Part shown: one piece after another, positions 44,478-52,256 of the stretch
Layout of the letters: each line of letters opens with the position of its first letter
Position numbering within the stretch: the first letter of the stretch is position 1
NCBI GenBank assembly: GCA_018884025.1
Contig: JAHLFB010000249.1
Coordinates: forward strand, 1 to 52,523
Direction of reading: 5' to 3'
Origin: Candidatus Phocaeicola faecipullorum
Lineage (GTDB): Bacteria > Bacteroidota > Bacteroidia > Bacteroidales > Bacteroidaceae
DNA length: 52,523 bases
Notes under the pieces: model-generated
The model's input: only the letters and a program-made list of their open reading frames with translations
Told to the model about the DNA's origin: nothing
The model's database searches: none
Position numbers and translations under genes: made by a program

Positions 44478-45083
44478 ATGCCTATAAAATTTGATTTGTA
44501 CACTAATCCTGAAAAAGAGGGAGTTACTACTTCCAGGCTCCATGCAAAAGTCATTACAAATGGCGTTGTGACTACAAGAAACCTGAGTGAAAGTATAAAC
44601 CAGAAATGTACACTTACAGCAGCCGATGTCAGAGCTGTGCTTGCAGCATTGAACACGGAACTGTATAATGCCCTTAGCAATGGATATATTGTCCATCTGG
44701 AGGGTATCGGACGTTTCAGCCTAAGTCTTAAATGTGCGCCGGACGTAAATCCTGAATATGTTAATGCGTCGGATATCAGCGTGAAAGGTATCCGTTTTAC
44801 TCCTGACAAGGAACTCTCGGAAATGTTTGAAACAGTGCAGTTTGAACATGAAACAGACGACTCTCGACATTCCGGGAATATGGAACTGACAGAAATAATA
44901 GCCAAGATGGACAGATACTTTGCAGAAAATCAGTTCATGCGCCGCAGGGATTTTGAGAAACTGACAGGCTTCAACAAATCTAAAGCATGGCGGACTCTGA
45001 AAGTTTTTGTGGAGGATGGAACGCTTAAGAATGTCGGAACTAAGGAGATGCCTATGTATGTTAAAAACCAAATAAAACAGTAA
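44478..45083 (+). CDS. HU-like DNA-binding protein with C-terminal winged-helix-like extension
   Basis: 201 residues. The N-terminal 125 residues are the Bacteroidales HU-like (HU-HIG) type: LTAADVRAVLAALNTELYNALSNGYIVHLEGIGRFSLSL, with the extended FDLYTNPEKEG start and a VNASDISVKGIRFTPDKEL tail strand. Unlike most of that family it goes on with a second domain (about 137-195) whose pattern FMRRRDFEKLTGFNKSKAWRTLKVFVEDGTLKNVG looks like a winged helix. Both parts should bind DNA. The 11-bp array lies directly upstream, so self-regulation through that array is a natural hypothesis. The next gene starts 2 bp after its stop. Confidence 0.88.
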   Translation: MPIKFDLYTNPEKEGVTTSRLHAKVITNGVVTTRNLSESINQKCTLTAADVRAVLAALNTELYNALSNGYIVHLEGIGRFSLSLKCAPDVNPEYVNASDISVKGIRFTPDKELSEMFETVQFEHETDDSRHSGNMELTEIIAKMDRYFAENQFMRRRDFEKLTGFNKSKAWRTLKVFVEDGTLKNVGTKEMPMYVKNQIKQ

Positions 45084-45085
45084 TT

Positions 45086-45448
45086 ATGAATAAGTTTAAT
45101 ATATTTCTTGCAGCAATCGTTTTTTCGTTAGGTTTTTCATCATGTGAAACCTCTAAGACACCGGTAGAACATCTGTCTTCATTAGTGGAAGAGGTAGAAG
45201 ACAAATATGATGAATTTACCGACGAAGACTGGGAGAATATAGCTTCCGAGTATGAAAAAATAGAAGAGGAACTGTCTAAATATGATTATACAGATGAGGA
45301 GCTTAAAGAGATAGGTAAAATGAAAGGAAAAGTCCTTGCAAAAATGGCCAAAAGTGCCGTGAAAGACTTTTCAAAACAGATAGAGGACTGGAGCAAGCAG
45401 ATAGAAGGCGGACTAGAAGGATTTTTTGAGGAGTTGAATGAAGATTGA
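45086..45448 (+). CDS. Small acidic lipoprotein, helical
   Basis: 120 residues. The signal peptide ends in a lipobox (GFSSC, Cys20). The mature part is strongly acidic and helical (LSSLVEEVEDKYDEFTDEDW, then EEELSKYDYTDEELKEIGKM) and ends in Lys/Asp-mixed helices. It resembles the short Bacteroidales lipoproteins annotated DUF6565, but this is from memory and not verified. It starts 2 bp after the HU-like gene and is surely in the same transcript. Function unknown. Confidence 0.75.
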   Translation: MNKFNIFLAAIVFSLGFSSCETSKTPVEHLSSLVEEVEDKYDEFTDEDWENIASEYEKIEEELSKYDYTDEELKEIGKMKGKVLAKMAKSAVKDFSKQIEDWSKQIEGGLEGFFEELNED

Positions 45449-45468
45449 TGTTTTTATGTATGAAAGAG

Positions 45469-45512
45469 GTTCGGCAGCCGTTCAGTGGGTGTTCACTGGG
45501 CGGCCGCTGAAG
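45469..45512. repeat. Four-unit 11-bp repeat array, left copy
   Basis: Units GTTCGGCAGCC, GTTCAGTGGGT, GTTCACTGGGC, GGCCGCTGAAG. It matches the array at 48460-48503 in 36 of 44 positions, with the same order and phase. The differences from the right copy fall mostly in the third to last bases of units. It follows the lipoprotein stop by 20 bp and may act as its terminator. Confidence 0.8.
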
Positions 45513-45518
45513 TTATAT

Positions 45519-45603
45519 TATGTGCAGAAAAATGTATGCAATAGTATGAAATATGTGCGGAAAAATGTATATTTGTGCTCTAATTATGTGCGGAAAAATG
45601 TAT
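45519..45603 (+). promoter_or_regulatory. Three 19-bp iterons at 33-bp spacing around a promoter
   Basis: TATGTGCRGAAAAATGTAT occurs at 45519-45537, 45552-45570 and 45585-45603. The step is exactly 33 bp both times, so the sites lie on one face of the helix. The second copy overlaps the -7 element TATATTTG (45568-45575) and the third lies between it and ATG 45611. This is the layout of an operator, probably for a DNA-binding protein that controls the ATPase gene. Confidence 0.75.
45568..45575 (+). promoter_or_regulatory. -7 promoter element for the DUF4143 ATPase gene
   Basis: TATATTTG matches TAnnTTTG and lies between iterons two and three. Confidence 0.55.
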
Positions 45604-45610
45604 AAATACT

Positions 45611-46891
45611 ATGCAAAGGGCTATTTTACAGAAATTTATAGAATGGAAGAGCTTTTCTGACAGAAAACCATTAATTGTAAATGGTGCTCGTCAGGTAGGA
45701 AAGACATGGCTTCTTCGTGAATTCGCAAGGACTGAATATGCAAAGGAGGCATATATTATTTGTCGTAAGAATGATATTGTCAGGCAAATATTTACTCAAG
45801 ACTTTGATGTGAATAGGATACTGCGAGCTTTACGTGCATTGTCAGGTGTCGATATAACTCCAGGAGATACACTGATAGTTCTGGACGAGGTTCAGGATGT
45901 GCCTGAAGTTCTTGAAGCTCTGAAATATTTCTGCGAGGAAGCGCCGGAGTATCATATTGCTGTTGCCGGTTCTTTATTAGGTATATCTTTGCATAATGGT
46001 GTTTCGTATCCCGTAGGGAAAGTAAACGAAATAAATGTTTATCCCATGAATTTTGAGGAATTTGTTTTGGCGAAAGGAGAAACAGAGGTTTTTAAACTTA
46101 TCGTCAATCGTGATTATATGACTATGAATCTGATTCATGAGAAAATGGTTGATTTGCTTAGACAGTATTATTATGTAGGAGGAATGCCTGAAGCGGTAAA
46201 GAAATATGTGGAATCAGATTCTCTAATTGAAGTCAGAAGAATTCAGAAAGAGATTCTGAATGGTTATGAACTGGATTTATCTAAACATGCCCCGAAGGAA
46301 CAAGTTCCACGTATTCGCATGGTATGGAAAAGTATTCCATCGCAATTGTTCAAAGACAATAAGAAATTTATATATGGGGCATTGAGAAAAGGAGCAAGAG
46401 CAAACGATTTTGAGATTGCTATTCAGTGGCTGGTTGATTCTGGATTGGTCTATAAAGTTCCCAAGTGTACAAAACCCGCTTTACCGCTTGATGTGTATGA
46501 GGATTTAAGTAGTTTCAAACTTTATATGCTTGACGTTGGTCTGTTAGGAGCAATGGTTAATACAGAACCAGTTCAAGTGCTGATAAATAACAATGTTTTT
46601 GTGGAATATAAAGGGGGAATGACGGAACAGTATGTTCTTCAGCAAATGAAAAGTCATGGTGTCTCTCCGATTTATTATCATAAGACAGATGATTCTAGGC
46701 TTGAACTTGATTTTGTAATACAGTATAATGCGAAATTATTACCTATTGAGGTAAAGGCTGAAGGAAATGTAAGGGCAAATTCGTTGACAGCATTATTAGT
46801 CAAGAATCCGGATTTGAAGGCGGTCAGATTTTCTATGTTGCCCTATAAGGAACAGGGACAACTGGAATGTTTGCCTTTGTATGCAGTTTGA
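45611..46891 (+). CDS. AAA ATPase with DUF4143 domain
   Basis: 426 residues. Walker A GARQVGKTWLL (near 25), Walker B LIVLDEVQDVPE (near 97), sensor-like AVAGSLLGISL, and a C-terminal DUF4143 domain (about 225-390) with the PD-(D/E)xK-like segment ELDFVIQYNAKLLPIEVKAEG, which has the Asp/Glu-x-Lys pattern of a nuclease-like fold. These ATPases are very common and variable in Bacteroidales and their function is unknown. The gene has iterons at its promoter, is followed after 25 bp by the 46917 gene, and the pair is bracketed by two related 11-bp arrays. Confidence 0.92.
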   Translation: MQRAILQKFIEWKSFSDRKPLIVNGARQVGKTWLLREFARTEYAKEAYIICRKNDIVRQIFTQDFDVNRILRALRALSGVDITPGDTLIVLDEVQDVPEVLEALKYFCEEAPEYHIAVAGSLLGISLHNGVSYPVGKVNEINVYPMNFEEFVLAKGETEVFKLIVNRDYMTMNLIHEKMVDLLRQYYYVGGMPEAVKKYVESDSLIEVRRIQKEILNGYELDLSKHAPKEQVPRIRMVWKSIPSQLFKDNKKFIYGALRKGARANDFEIAIQWLVDSGLVYKVPKCTKPALPLDVYEDLSSFKLYMLDVGLLGAMVNTEPVQVLINNNVFVEYKGGMTEQYVLQQMKSHGVSPIYYHKTDDSRLELDFVIQYNAKLLPIEVKAEGNVRANSLTALLVKNPDLKAVRFSMLPYKEQGQLECLPLYAV

Positions 46892-46916
46892 ATATAATTA
46901 AAAATTGATATATAAA

Positions 46917-48443
46917 ATGAGAACAATTTATCCCAAGGAATGGGTGGCTATGCATCCATACACTAAAACCGATGCTACAGACAATTATTATTGTAAATTG
47001 GTGAACAAAATAATAAAGGTGTTATATTATTATGACATAATGAGAGGGGAAATAGAGCCGGAAGATGAGGTTTACGAAAATACGGCGATATTTCTTGTCG
47101 GATGGTTCGAAGATATTATTTCACAGACCGGTGTCTGGCAGGTGTTCACTTCGCAGTGCGAAAAACGGTATGGCAGCCGATTGCCTTTCTATGAACCGGG
47201 TGAAGATTATTATCCCGACGAAATAAACGTGGAAGATATACGCTTCATTTTGTGGCATTGCTTTCAGAAAGATAAATTTGGGGAGAAAATTTATAATCCG
47301 GAAAACATCGGTATTCTGGCATTGGCAAATGAGATATACGATATTTTTGACGAGGAGTTCGAGACAGCTCCTGTAAATGAAAGACTTCAGGATTTCTTTG
47401 ATTTCACAGAGTTGACTGAGGATGATTTTATGGAATACAGAAGTAAAGTGGAGTGGTTCTATTTTAATTCATATATCAACATAGGCTGTTATGAATGTTA
47501 TTTGGATAGCCTTCCCGAACAGATGGAGGAATTTGAGAAGCGTAATGATCTTGATGACCGTACGATTGATTTGATGATATATACCTTTAAGATAAATTCC
47601 GTATTGTCGGGCAGAACACCTCTTCTTTCCATTACCGCCCCTGAATATCTGAAACTTCTTCTTGAGGAACAGACTGTGAATTCTGTAGATGCACCATATG
47701 TGGACGTTGATAGCAGGATGGAAGCATTATATCTGGTGACGGACGATACTGATGATTATTATGTGTTCAAGGAGATTTCAGATAAGGAGAAAACTTATAA
47801 AGTAACAAAAGATTCTATTGAACTTAACGCTCCAAAGTTAACACCAGGAGATACAGTAGTTACATCAACTCTTTTTAAGTTTGGAAAGTATTGGCAACAC
47901 AATGGGATTATGAATATCTATAGCATTAAAGATATTCCGGAACTTGATGGTATTAAGAATGAATTCTCGAATGTTAACAAAAAGGCAGCATACGATGATT
48001 TCGTTGCGGCAACAAAAGGAAAACACTTTGTATTCCTGAAAGGGAAAGAAGAAATGAACGATTTCATTTCTAATAAGATGAAATATAAAACAGTTCCCGG
48101 TCTAAAAGTTCCTGATACTGGAAATGATATATTGATGTTGTGTGTTACTCCAAATCAGGGACTTTCTATTGTGCGTAATTATTGTGAATGTATCGCTTCG
48201 CCTGACAATCCATATTATAATAAGGAAAAGGCAGAAAAGAATGTATTTAATTTCTTGACAAATAGCCAATTGATACCATACGAAACAGCATGCGAACTTC
48301 TTGATAGAGGCTACCTGAAGGATGCAGCTTTGAATAGCACTAAAGGACTGGAATACGGTAAAGAGCTGGTTAGGAAGAATGGTCGGTTTATGTTGGATTA
48401 TTTCTTCATCATGTGCAGGGAGAAAGATTTGAGTGAAGTGTGA
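46917..48443 (+). CDS. Protein of unknown function (possibly DUF3843)
   Basis: 508 residues, acidic, without signal peptide or membrane segments. The start MRTIYPKEWVAMHPY is like proteins that I recall being annotated DUF3843 in Bacteroides, not verified. A middle region (EALYLVTDDTDDYYVFKEIS and the strands after it up to FGKYWQHNGIM) looks like an OB/SH3-type beta fold of the sort seen in SEC-C- or plasmid-related proteins; the ends are helical. No catalytic motif is clear. ATG 46917 is preferred over a non-ATG in-frame start at 46905. It is probably in one transcript with the ATPase gene. Confidence 0.75.
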   Translation: MRTIYPKEWVAMHPYTKTDATDNYYCKLVNKIIKVLYYYDIMRGEIEPEDEVYENTAIFLVGWFEDIISQTGVWQVFTSQCEKRYGSRLPFYEPGEDYYPDEINVEDIRFILWHCFQKDKFGEKIYNPENIGILALANEIYDIFDEEFETAPVNERLQDFFDFTELTEDDFMEYRSKVEWFYFNSYINIGCYECYLDSLPEQMEEFEKRNDLDDRTIDLMIYTFKINSVLSGRTPLLSITAPEYLKLLLEEQTVNSVDAPYVDVDSRMEALYLVTDDTDDYYVFKEISDKEKTYKVTKDSIELNAPKLTPGDTVVTSTLFKFGKYWQHNGIMNIYSIKDIPELDGIKNEFSNVNKKAAYDDFVAATKGKHFVFLKGKEEMNDFISNKMKYKTVPGLKVPDTGNDILMLCVTPNQGLSIVRNYCECIASPDNPYYNKEKAEKNVFNFLTNSQLIPYETACELLDRGYLKDAALNSTKGLEYGKELVRKNGRFMLDYFFIMCREKDLSEV

Positions 48444-48459
48444 AAATTTAAAACCTGGT

Positions 48460-48514
48460 GTTCAGCAGCCGTTCAGTGAACGTTCACTGAACGGCTGCTG
48501 AACATACCTCGAAC
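48460..48514. repeat. 11-bp repeat array, right copy, holding a 46-bp perfect palindrome
   Basis: Units GTTCAGCAGCC, GTTCAGTGAAC, GTTCACTGAAC, GGCTGCTGAAC and the weaker ATACCTCGAAC. Positions 48459-48481 and 48482-48504 are perfect reverse complements with no spacer, a 46-bp palindrome. It lies between convergent genes, and the last ten codons and stop of the leftward gene (stop TGA at 48484-48486) are made of it. Confidence 0.88.
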
Positions 48515-49929
48515 TCCGACATCGGAATCTCATATCCTATACAAGGCCAGCTGACGAGCAGATTGCCGGTAGTAGTATTCTTCTTTATTATTACATCGTC
48601 GGAAATACGGATGAGTTTCAGAAAAGGGTATGCTTCTGTCGGAATCCTGTACTCCTTAATGCCGTCTTCGGTTTTTATAACCATGGCGAACCACTGTCGG
48701 CTTATGATGGTGTCCTGAATGTCGTAACTGTCGTCCATGTATTCAGTTTCCAGTTTTTCCATGAGTTTGTCGGTGAAGATATCCTGCGAGCCGTTTTCAT
48801 CGAACTTGCGGACAATGTTTGTCCATACCTGTTCGTCTTTTTCCTCAGGCTTACTGAAAGAAACCATCTTCAGCTTTTCCGGCAGACAGAACATCTCCCT
48901 TTCCTCATCATCCCATTGGAAAGTTATCTCGTCGTATGCATCGTTAATCTCATATCTGCCATTGTAGATAAAGAACTTATCCTGACAGGATATGCTTTCC
49001 ACCTGAACCCTTCCGCTATATTCGTCAGTATCGTCGAATATGATAGAAACGTTGTTTCCCTCGATGAAAGTTTCATTGTCCTTTCCGGCGGTGAACTCCT
49101 GGCAAAGATACATACCTCTGAAGTTCAGCCTCATGCTGTGGGTGTACATAGAGAACAGCTTTTCGCCCTTTCCGTATTTTCTGCCATATTCATGCCAGTA
49201 GCTTGTTTCTCCCCATTCATCGAATATCTTTCCCAGTTCAAGTATCGTGTTTATGTACTCCGGGTCGGAGTAGAATCCAAGAATGTGTATTGTATAGTAA
49301 AGCATTCCCCAGTAGCATTGCGGTGTTTTCCGGATAACATCATCGCTGAGATATGCCACCATAGTCCTTTGTGCAACGGCATTTTCCGGCATTTCCTTTT
49401 GTAGGACTGAGTAGATATGTTCTATTAGGTGATGCATCATCGAAATGAAGCCGTTTCTGCCTGACGAATAAGGGTTTATGCCCAGCAATTTGATGTATGC
49501 TATCATCGACATTCCGAAGAATATCATCTGGTCGTTATTGTATAAATCGTCGATATATGGAGCTATGTTCTTTTTGAAACTCTCGGACAGTGTATCGTAG
49601 TTTCGTCTTACCAGGGCGACAAGAATCCTGTCGGCTGTTTCGATATCTGGTTTGCCTGTAATTTCGTATTCAGTAAGGTTGCGGTAAAGGTATTTCCCGG
49701 CACATACCATTCTGTTTATATCGTCCAGATCTTCCGGATTAAGATTGAACACCTCGCATATCCTCTCTAAATAATTGACTACTGTCGATTCCTTTATTTT
49801 CCCGTCCCTGAGTCGTGAAAAGAACATTCTTCCCTTGTAACCCAACTTTGAAGCCAGGGCCGAGCCTGACGCTTCGAAAATCTGATTGTCTATCAATGAT
49901 ATCAGTAAATCCTGCTTTTCTGTATTCAT
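48484..49929 (-). CDS. Protein of unknown function with possible N-terminal helix-turn-helix
   Basis: 481 residues. The first 75 residues look like a Cro-like or KAP-like helix-turn-helix: SGSALASKLGYKGRMFFSRLRDGKIKESTVVNYLERICEVFNLNPEDL. A helical middle (about 80-290) and a beta-rich C-terminus with no known motif follow. ATG 49929 is chosen because it gives this domain at the N-terminus, while an earlier in-frame ATG at 50049 would run through the operator-like repeat at 49965-49994 and add a Phe/Tyr-rich stretch. The last residues are coded by the 11-bp array. Probably a regulator or sensor; function not known. Confidence 0.7.
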   Translation of the reverse strand: MNTEKQDLLISLIDNQIFEASGSALASKLGYKGRMFFSRLRDGKIKESTVVNYLERICEVFNLNPEDLDDINRMVCAGKYLYRNLTEYEITGKPDIETADRILVALVRRNYDTLSESFKKNIAPYIDDLYNNDQMIFFGMSMIAYIKLLGINPYSSGRNGFISMMHHLIEHIYSVLQKEMPENAVAQRTMVAYLSDDVIRKTPQCYWGMLYYTIHILGFYSDPEYINTILELGKIFDEWGETSYWHEYGRKYGKGEKLFSMYTHSMRLNFRGMYLCQEFTAGKDNETFIEGNNVSIIFDDTDEYSGRVQVESISCQDKFFIYNGRYEINDAYDEITFQWDDEEREMFCLPEKLKMVSFSKPEEKDEQVWTNIVRKFDENGSQDIFTDKLMEKLETEYMDDSYDIQDTIISRQWFAMVIKTEDGIKEYRIPTEAYPFLKLIRISDDVIIKKNTTTGNLLVSWPCIGYEIPMSEFEVCSAAVQ

Positions 49930-49964
49930 AATCTTTCTTCCGTAATAAATTGTCAGATATTCTC

Positions 49965-49994
49965 TTGTATCAAAAAAATGTTGCTTTGATACAA
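49965..49994. promoter_or_regulatory. Inverted repeat TTGTATCAAA / TTTGATACAA, probable operator
   Basis: Two perfect 10-bp arms at 49965-49974 and 49985-49994, separated by 10 bp, so their centres are 20 bp (two turns) apart. It lies 36 bp upstream of ATG 49929, where a repressor would block transcription. The gene it precedes has a helix-turn-helix-like start. Confidence 0.6.
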
Positions 49995-50052
49995 AAAAGT
50001 ACTTTCTGAAATAATGAAGCTTTTTTATCATCCGACAAATCAGCCTCATTAA

Positions 50053-50060
50053 TATATTTG
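50053..50060 (+). promoter_or_regulatory. -7 promoter element for the 50110 gene
   Basis: TATATTTG matches TAnnTTTG, about 50 bp before ATG 50110. Confidence 0.55.
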
Positions 50061-50109
50061 CACAATATTTTCTGTAAAATTACAATTATTAATAACAAGT
50101 CATATTATT

Positions 50110-50424
50110 ATGGAGAAAGAAAAATCAGGAAAGTACATATTATATATAAGTATTGCAATATGGCTATTCATGGTTTATGGTGTATATACGGATAGTGGTC
50201 ATATAGTAGAGGCTGTGCAGTCGGCATACTGGCTGGAATTGTTTTTTATCGGTATTATCATATTGGGAGTACTGCCATTGCTGATAAGGGACGGATTGTT
50301 AGCCTTGAGTGAAAAGATGGTGAAGCTTAAATATGATGTGACTACCGTCGTAGTTGGTAGTATTTATATATGTATGATTTTATATTTTGTGAAACGAATG
50401 ATATGGGAAGGTTCGATATTTTAA
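50110..50424 (+). CDS. Small integral membrane protein of unknown function
   Basis: 104 residues with three hydrophobic segments (about 9-25, 38-60, 76-96) and a charged N-terminus. No motif is recognised. It has its own promoter and is followed after 75 bp by the Sel1-like gene. Confidence 0.7.
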   Translation: MEKEKSGKYILYISIAIWLFMVYGVYTDSGHIVEAVQSAYWLELFFIGIIILGVLPLLIRDGLLALSEKMVKLKYDVTTVVVGSIYICMILYFVKRMIWEGSIF

Positions 50425-50499
50425 CATCTCTTGTTCGGACAGATGATATAAATATGTTACTAATGAAAATCAATAAGTTTTAGTAAAAATATTAAACAA

Positions 50500-51525
50500 A
50501 TGGTTATGCTATCAGAAAAAACAAAATGTTCTCCGGAGTTAATCTATAATACTGGTGTTGATACGTTTTTGCTGGAACAAAAGAATGGTACATCAGGCAA
50601 CGCAGAGGACTATTTCATCAAGGCTTCAGAGTCAGGACATAGGTTTGCCTCTTATTGTCTTTTGAAAATGTACATGCTTGGTTATGGTGTTGCCGAAGAT
50701 ATGGATAAAGCATGCAGCGTTTTGTTGTCACTCTTGAAACAGCGTGATACGTTTGCACTCGGAATAGTGGCAGGTCAGATTGGAGGTAAATTCTCCGTGA
50801 AACTCTCTTCTGCATTCATTGACGATGTTTACTCTTTGTTGGAAAAAGAGATGACAAGTGCTCCAAGTCCGGAATTCTTTATGGAAATGGATTTGAGAAT
50901 ACCTGAAATGGAGAGAAATGAACATGATGTGACATTAAAAAAGAATCATTCTTTTGCAGATAATAAGAGGTCATTCCGCAGGTTAGGCTGGGCTTTGATG
51001 ATTATTATAGAAATATCCTGTGGTAAGACGAAAAGGCCGGAGTTGGATTTTGCTTCCGAAGGTGCCTTGGTGTCGGAGTTGAACATGTACGCAACGAATT
51101 GTATAAACAGACTAACATCACTTGAATTTAGAAAACATTCTTTGAGTGTATATATTGGTAAGTCTGCATCCTGGGACAACGATTTGTTCTCAGAAATATC
51201 AAAATCGTACGAATATGCTGAGATTGCAGATATGGATGCAGAGGACATTATGAAGGAAGCTTGTTTGGTTGGAATGCCATTGCGGACGGTGTCATTCAAT
51301 ATAATCTTTGATGAATCAAACATAAAGCATATAGATTATATGGTATCTGTTATAAGACAACTTAAATCAAGCGGTGTTGAATGCTGTGTGTGGTATGAGA
51401 ATGGTTTTAGAGATGAAACAAGTCACCAAAATGTGTTATCATCTTCTTTCGATGAATTATGTGTGTGGTCAGAGTATAAGCGTAAAGTCAGACCGGCTTT
51501 ATTTATTATGCCTTTAATACATTAG
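50500..51525 (+). CDS. Sel1-like repeat protein
   Basis: 341 residues, cytoplasmic. The N-terminal part (about 25-85) shows Sel1/TPR-like repeats: GNAEDYFIKASESGHRFASYCLLKMYMLGYGVAEDMDKACSVLLSLLKQ with the Gly-Val-x-x-Asp and Ala spacing of Sel1. The rest (about 110-341) is not recognised, is mixed alpha/beta and may be a separate domain. ATG 50500 or the in-frame ATG at 50506 may be used. Sel1 proteins scaffold protein complexes; partner unknown. Confidence 0.75.
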   Translation: MVMLSEKTKCSPELIYNTGVDTFLLEQKNGTSGNAEDYFIKASESGHRFASYCLLKMYMLGYGVAEDMDKACSVLLSLLKQRDTFALGIVAGQIGGKFSVKLSSAFIDDVYSLLEKEMTSAPSPEFFMEMDLRIPEMERNEHDVTLKKNHSFADNKRSFRRLGWALMIIIEISCGKTKRPELDFASEGALVSELNMYATNCINRLTSLEFRKHSLSVYIGKSASWDNDLFSEISKSYEYAEIADMDAEDIMKEACLVGMPLRTVSFNIIFDESNIKHIDYMVSVIRQLKSSGVECCVWYENGFRDETSHQNVLSSSFDELCVWSEYKRKVRPALFIMPLIH

Positions 51526-51714
51526 TTTGTGTGAAAAGGATTTGGATTGCAAGTTAAACTGTTAAATGATAGTCAGAAAATAACTGTTGTAGAGGTGGGT
51601 ATCCCATTGTTGAGCGTCATGTAGTTAAAACGTATTAGTAGCAAGATAGTCAGAACCTTGATTATAAAAAGTCTGAAAACTTGGTTTTCGCTTTGTGTTT
51701 CACTTGGTTTGCAT

Positions 51715-51722
51715 TATCTTTG
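51715..51722 (+). promoter_or_regulatory. -7 promoter element for RNA copy 1
   Basis: TATCTTTG matches TAnnTTTG, 18 bp before the conserved CCGGAGAAATGG. Confidence 0.65.
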
Positions 51723-51729
51723 CGAAGCA

Positions 51730-51984
51730 AGGCCGGAGAAATGGTTTTGTATAAAATAGTGCGTTTTATACTTTTATCTTAAGAAACGAAATCGCCAATT
51801 TCAAAAACAAGCAGGATAAGGGGAACATGACGCTCATCTGTATTGTATATATATCCGTGTACAGCCAAAGTTGTATTCGTTTATATAGCCTTACGGCGTG
51901 GGATTACTGTTTTCACTTGTTGCTTGTAGGTGTTTGGCGATGCCTGTTTCTTGACGAGTAGAAAAAAAGTCCTCACGCCTTTTT
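51730..51984 (+). ncRNA. Structured non-coding RNA, copy 1
   Basis: About 255 nt from the predicted start to a T-run after CCTCACGCC. It shares with copy 2 (52257-52518) a set of conserved blocks in the same order: CCGGAGAAATGGT (51733), CGAAATCGCCAA (51787), ATGACGCTCATCTGT (51827), GTGTACAGCCAA, ACGGCGTGGG (51893), GTTTGGCGATGCCTG (51932) and AAGTCCTCACGCCTTT. GGCGTGGG (51895-51902) pairs with the CTCACGCC before the T-run as a terminal stem. ATCGCCAA (51791-51798) pairs with TTGGCGAT (51934-51941), which crosses that stem. Neither copy has a conserved reading frame. It may be a known Bacteroidales RNA such as the Bacteroidales-1 or a 6S-like family; I cannot verify which. Confidence 0.8.
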
Positions 51985-52105
51985 GTATTTAATAATGCTG
52001 AATTTAGAGGACTTATAGGCGGAATAGATATTTGATATGAAGTAGAAATATTTTTGAAATGAATAAAGAATATGTTTTTGTGCATGGTGTCACTTTCTTA
52101 GCGGT

Positions 52106-52204
52106 GTTTAAACGGCATTTTAATAGCGTTTAAACAGTGTTTGAATAGCGTTTGAAAATGATTTGCAAATGTTTTTCAAAGCATTTTCAGCCAATTTTCA
52201 AAAT
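52106..52204. repeat. Nine-unit 11-bp repeat array between the two RNA copies
   Basis: Nine 11-mers without a slip, including GTTTAAACGGC (52106), ATTTTAATAGC, GTTTAAACAGT, GTTTGAATAGC, GTTTGAAAATG, ATTTGCAAATG and TTTTTCAAAGC (52172). Each has the TTT core at bases 2-4. The array starts after RNA copy 1 and ends 37 bp before the promoter of copy 2. Confidence 0.85.
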
Positions 52205-52241
52205 TAAACCCATAAAAGAGCGTCATATTGAACAAAAAATG

Positions 52242-52249
52242 TATCTTTG
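52242..52249 (+). promoter_or_regulatory. -7 promoter element for RNA copy 2
   Basis: TATCTTTG matches TAnnTTTG, 11 bp before the conserved CCGGAGAAATGG. Confidence 0.65.
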
Positions 52250-52256
52250 CAATACA

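Noticed and set aside
51891-52085. Small leftward protein gene over the end of RNA copy 1
   Set aside because: The frame is not kept in the second copy of the same RNA, and conserved bases follow RNA pairing instead of codon positions.
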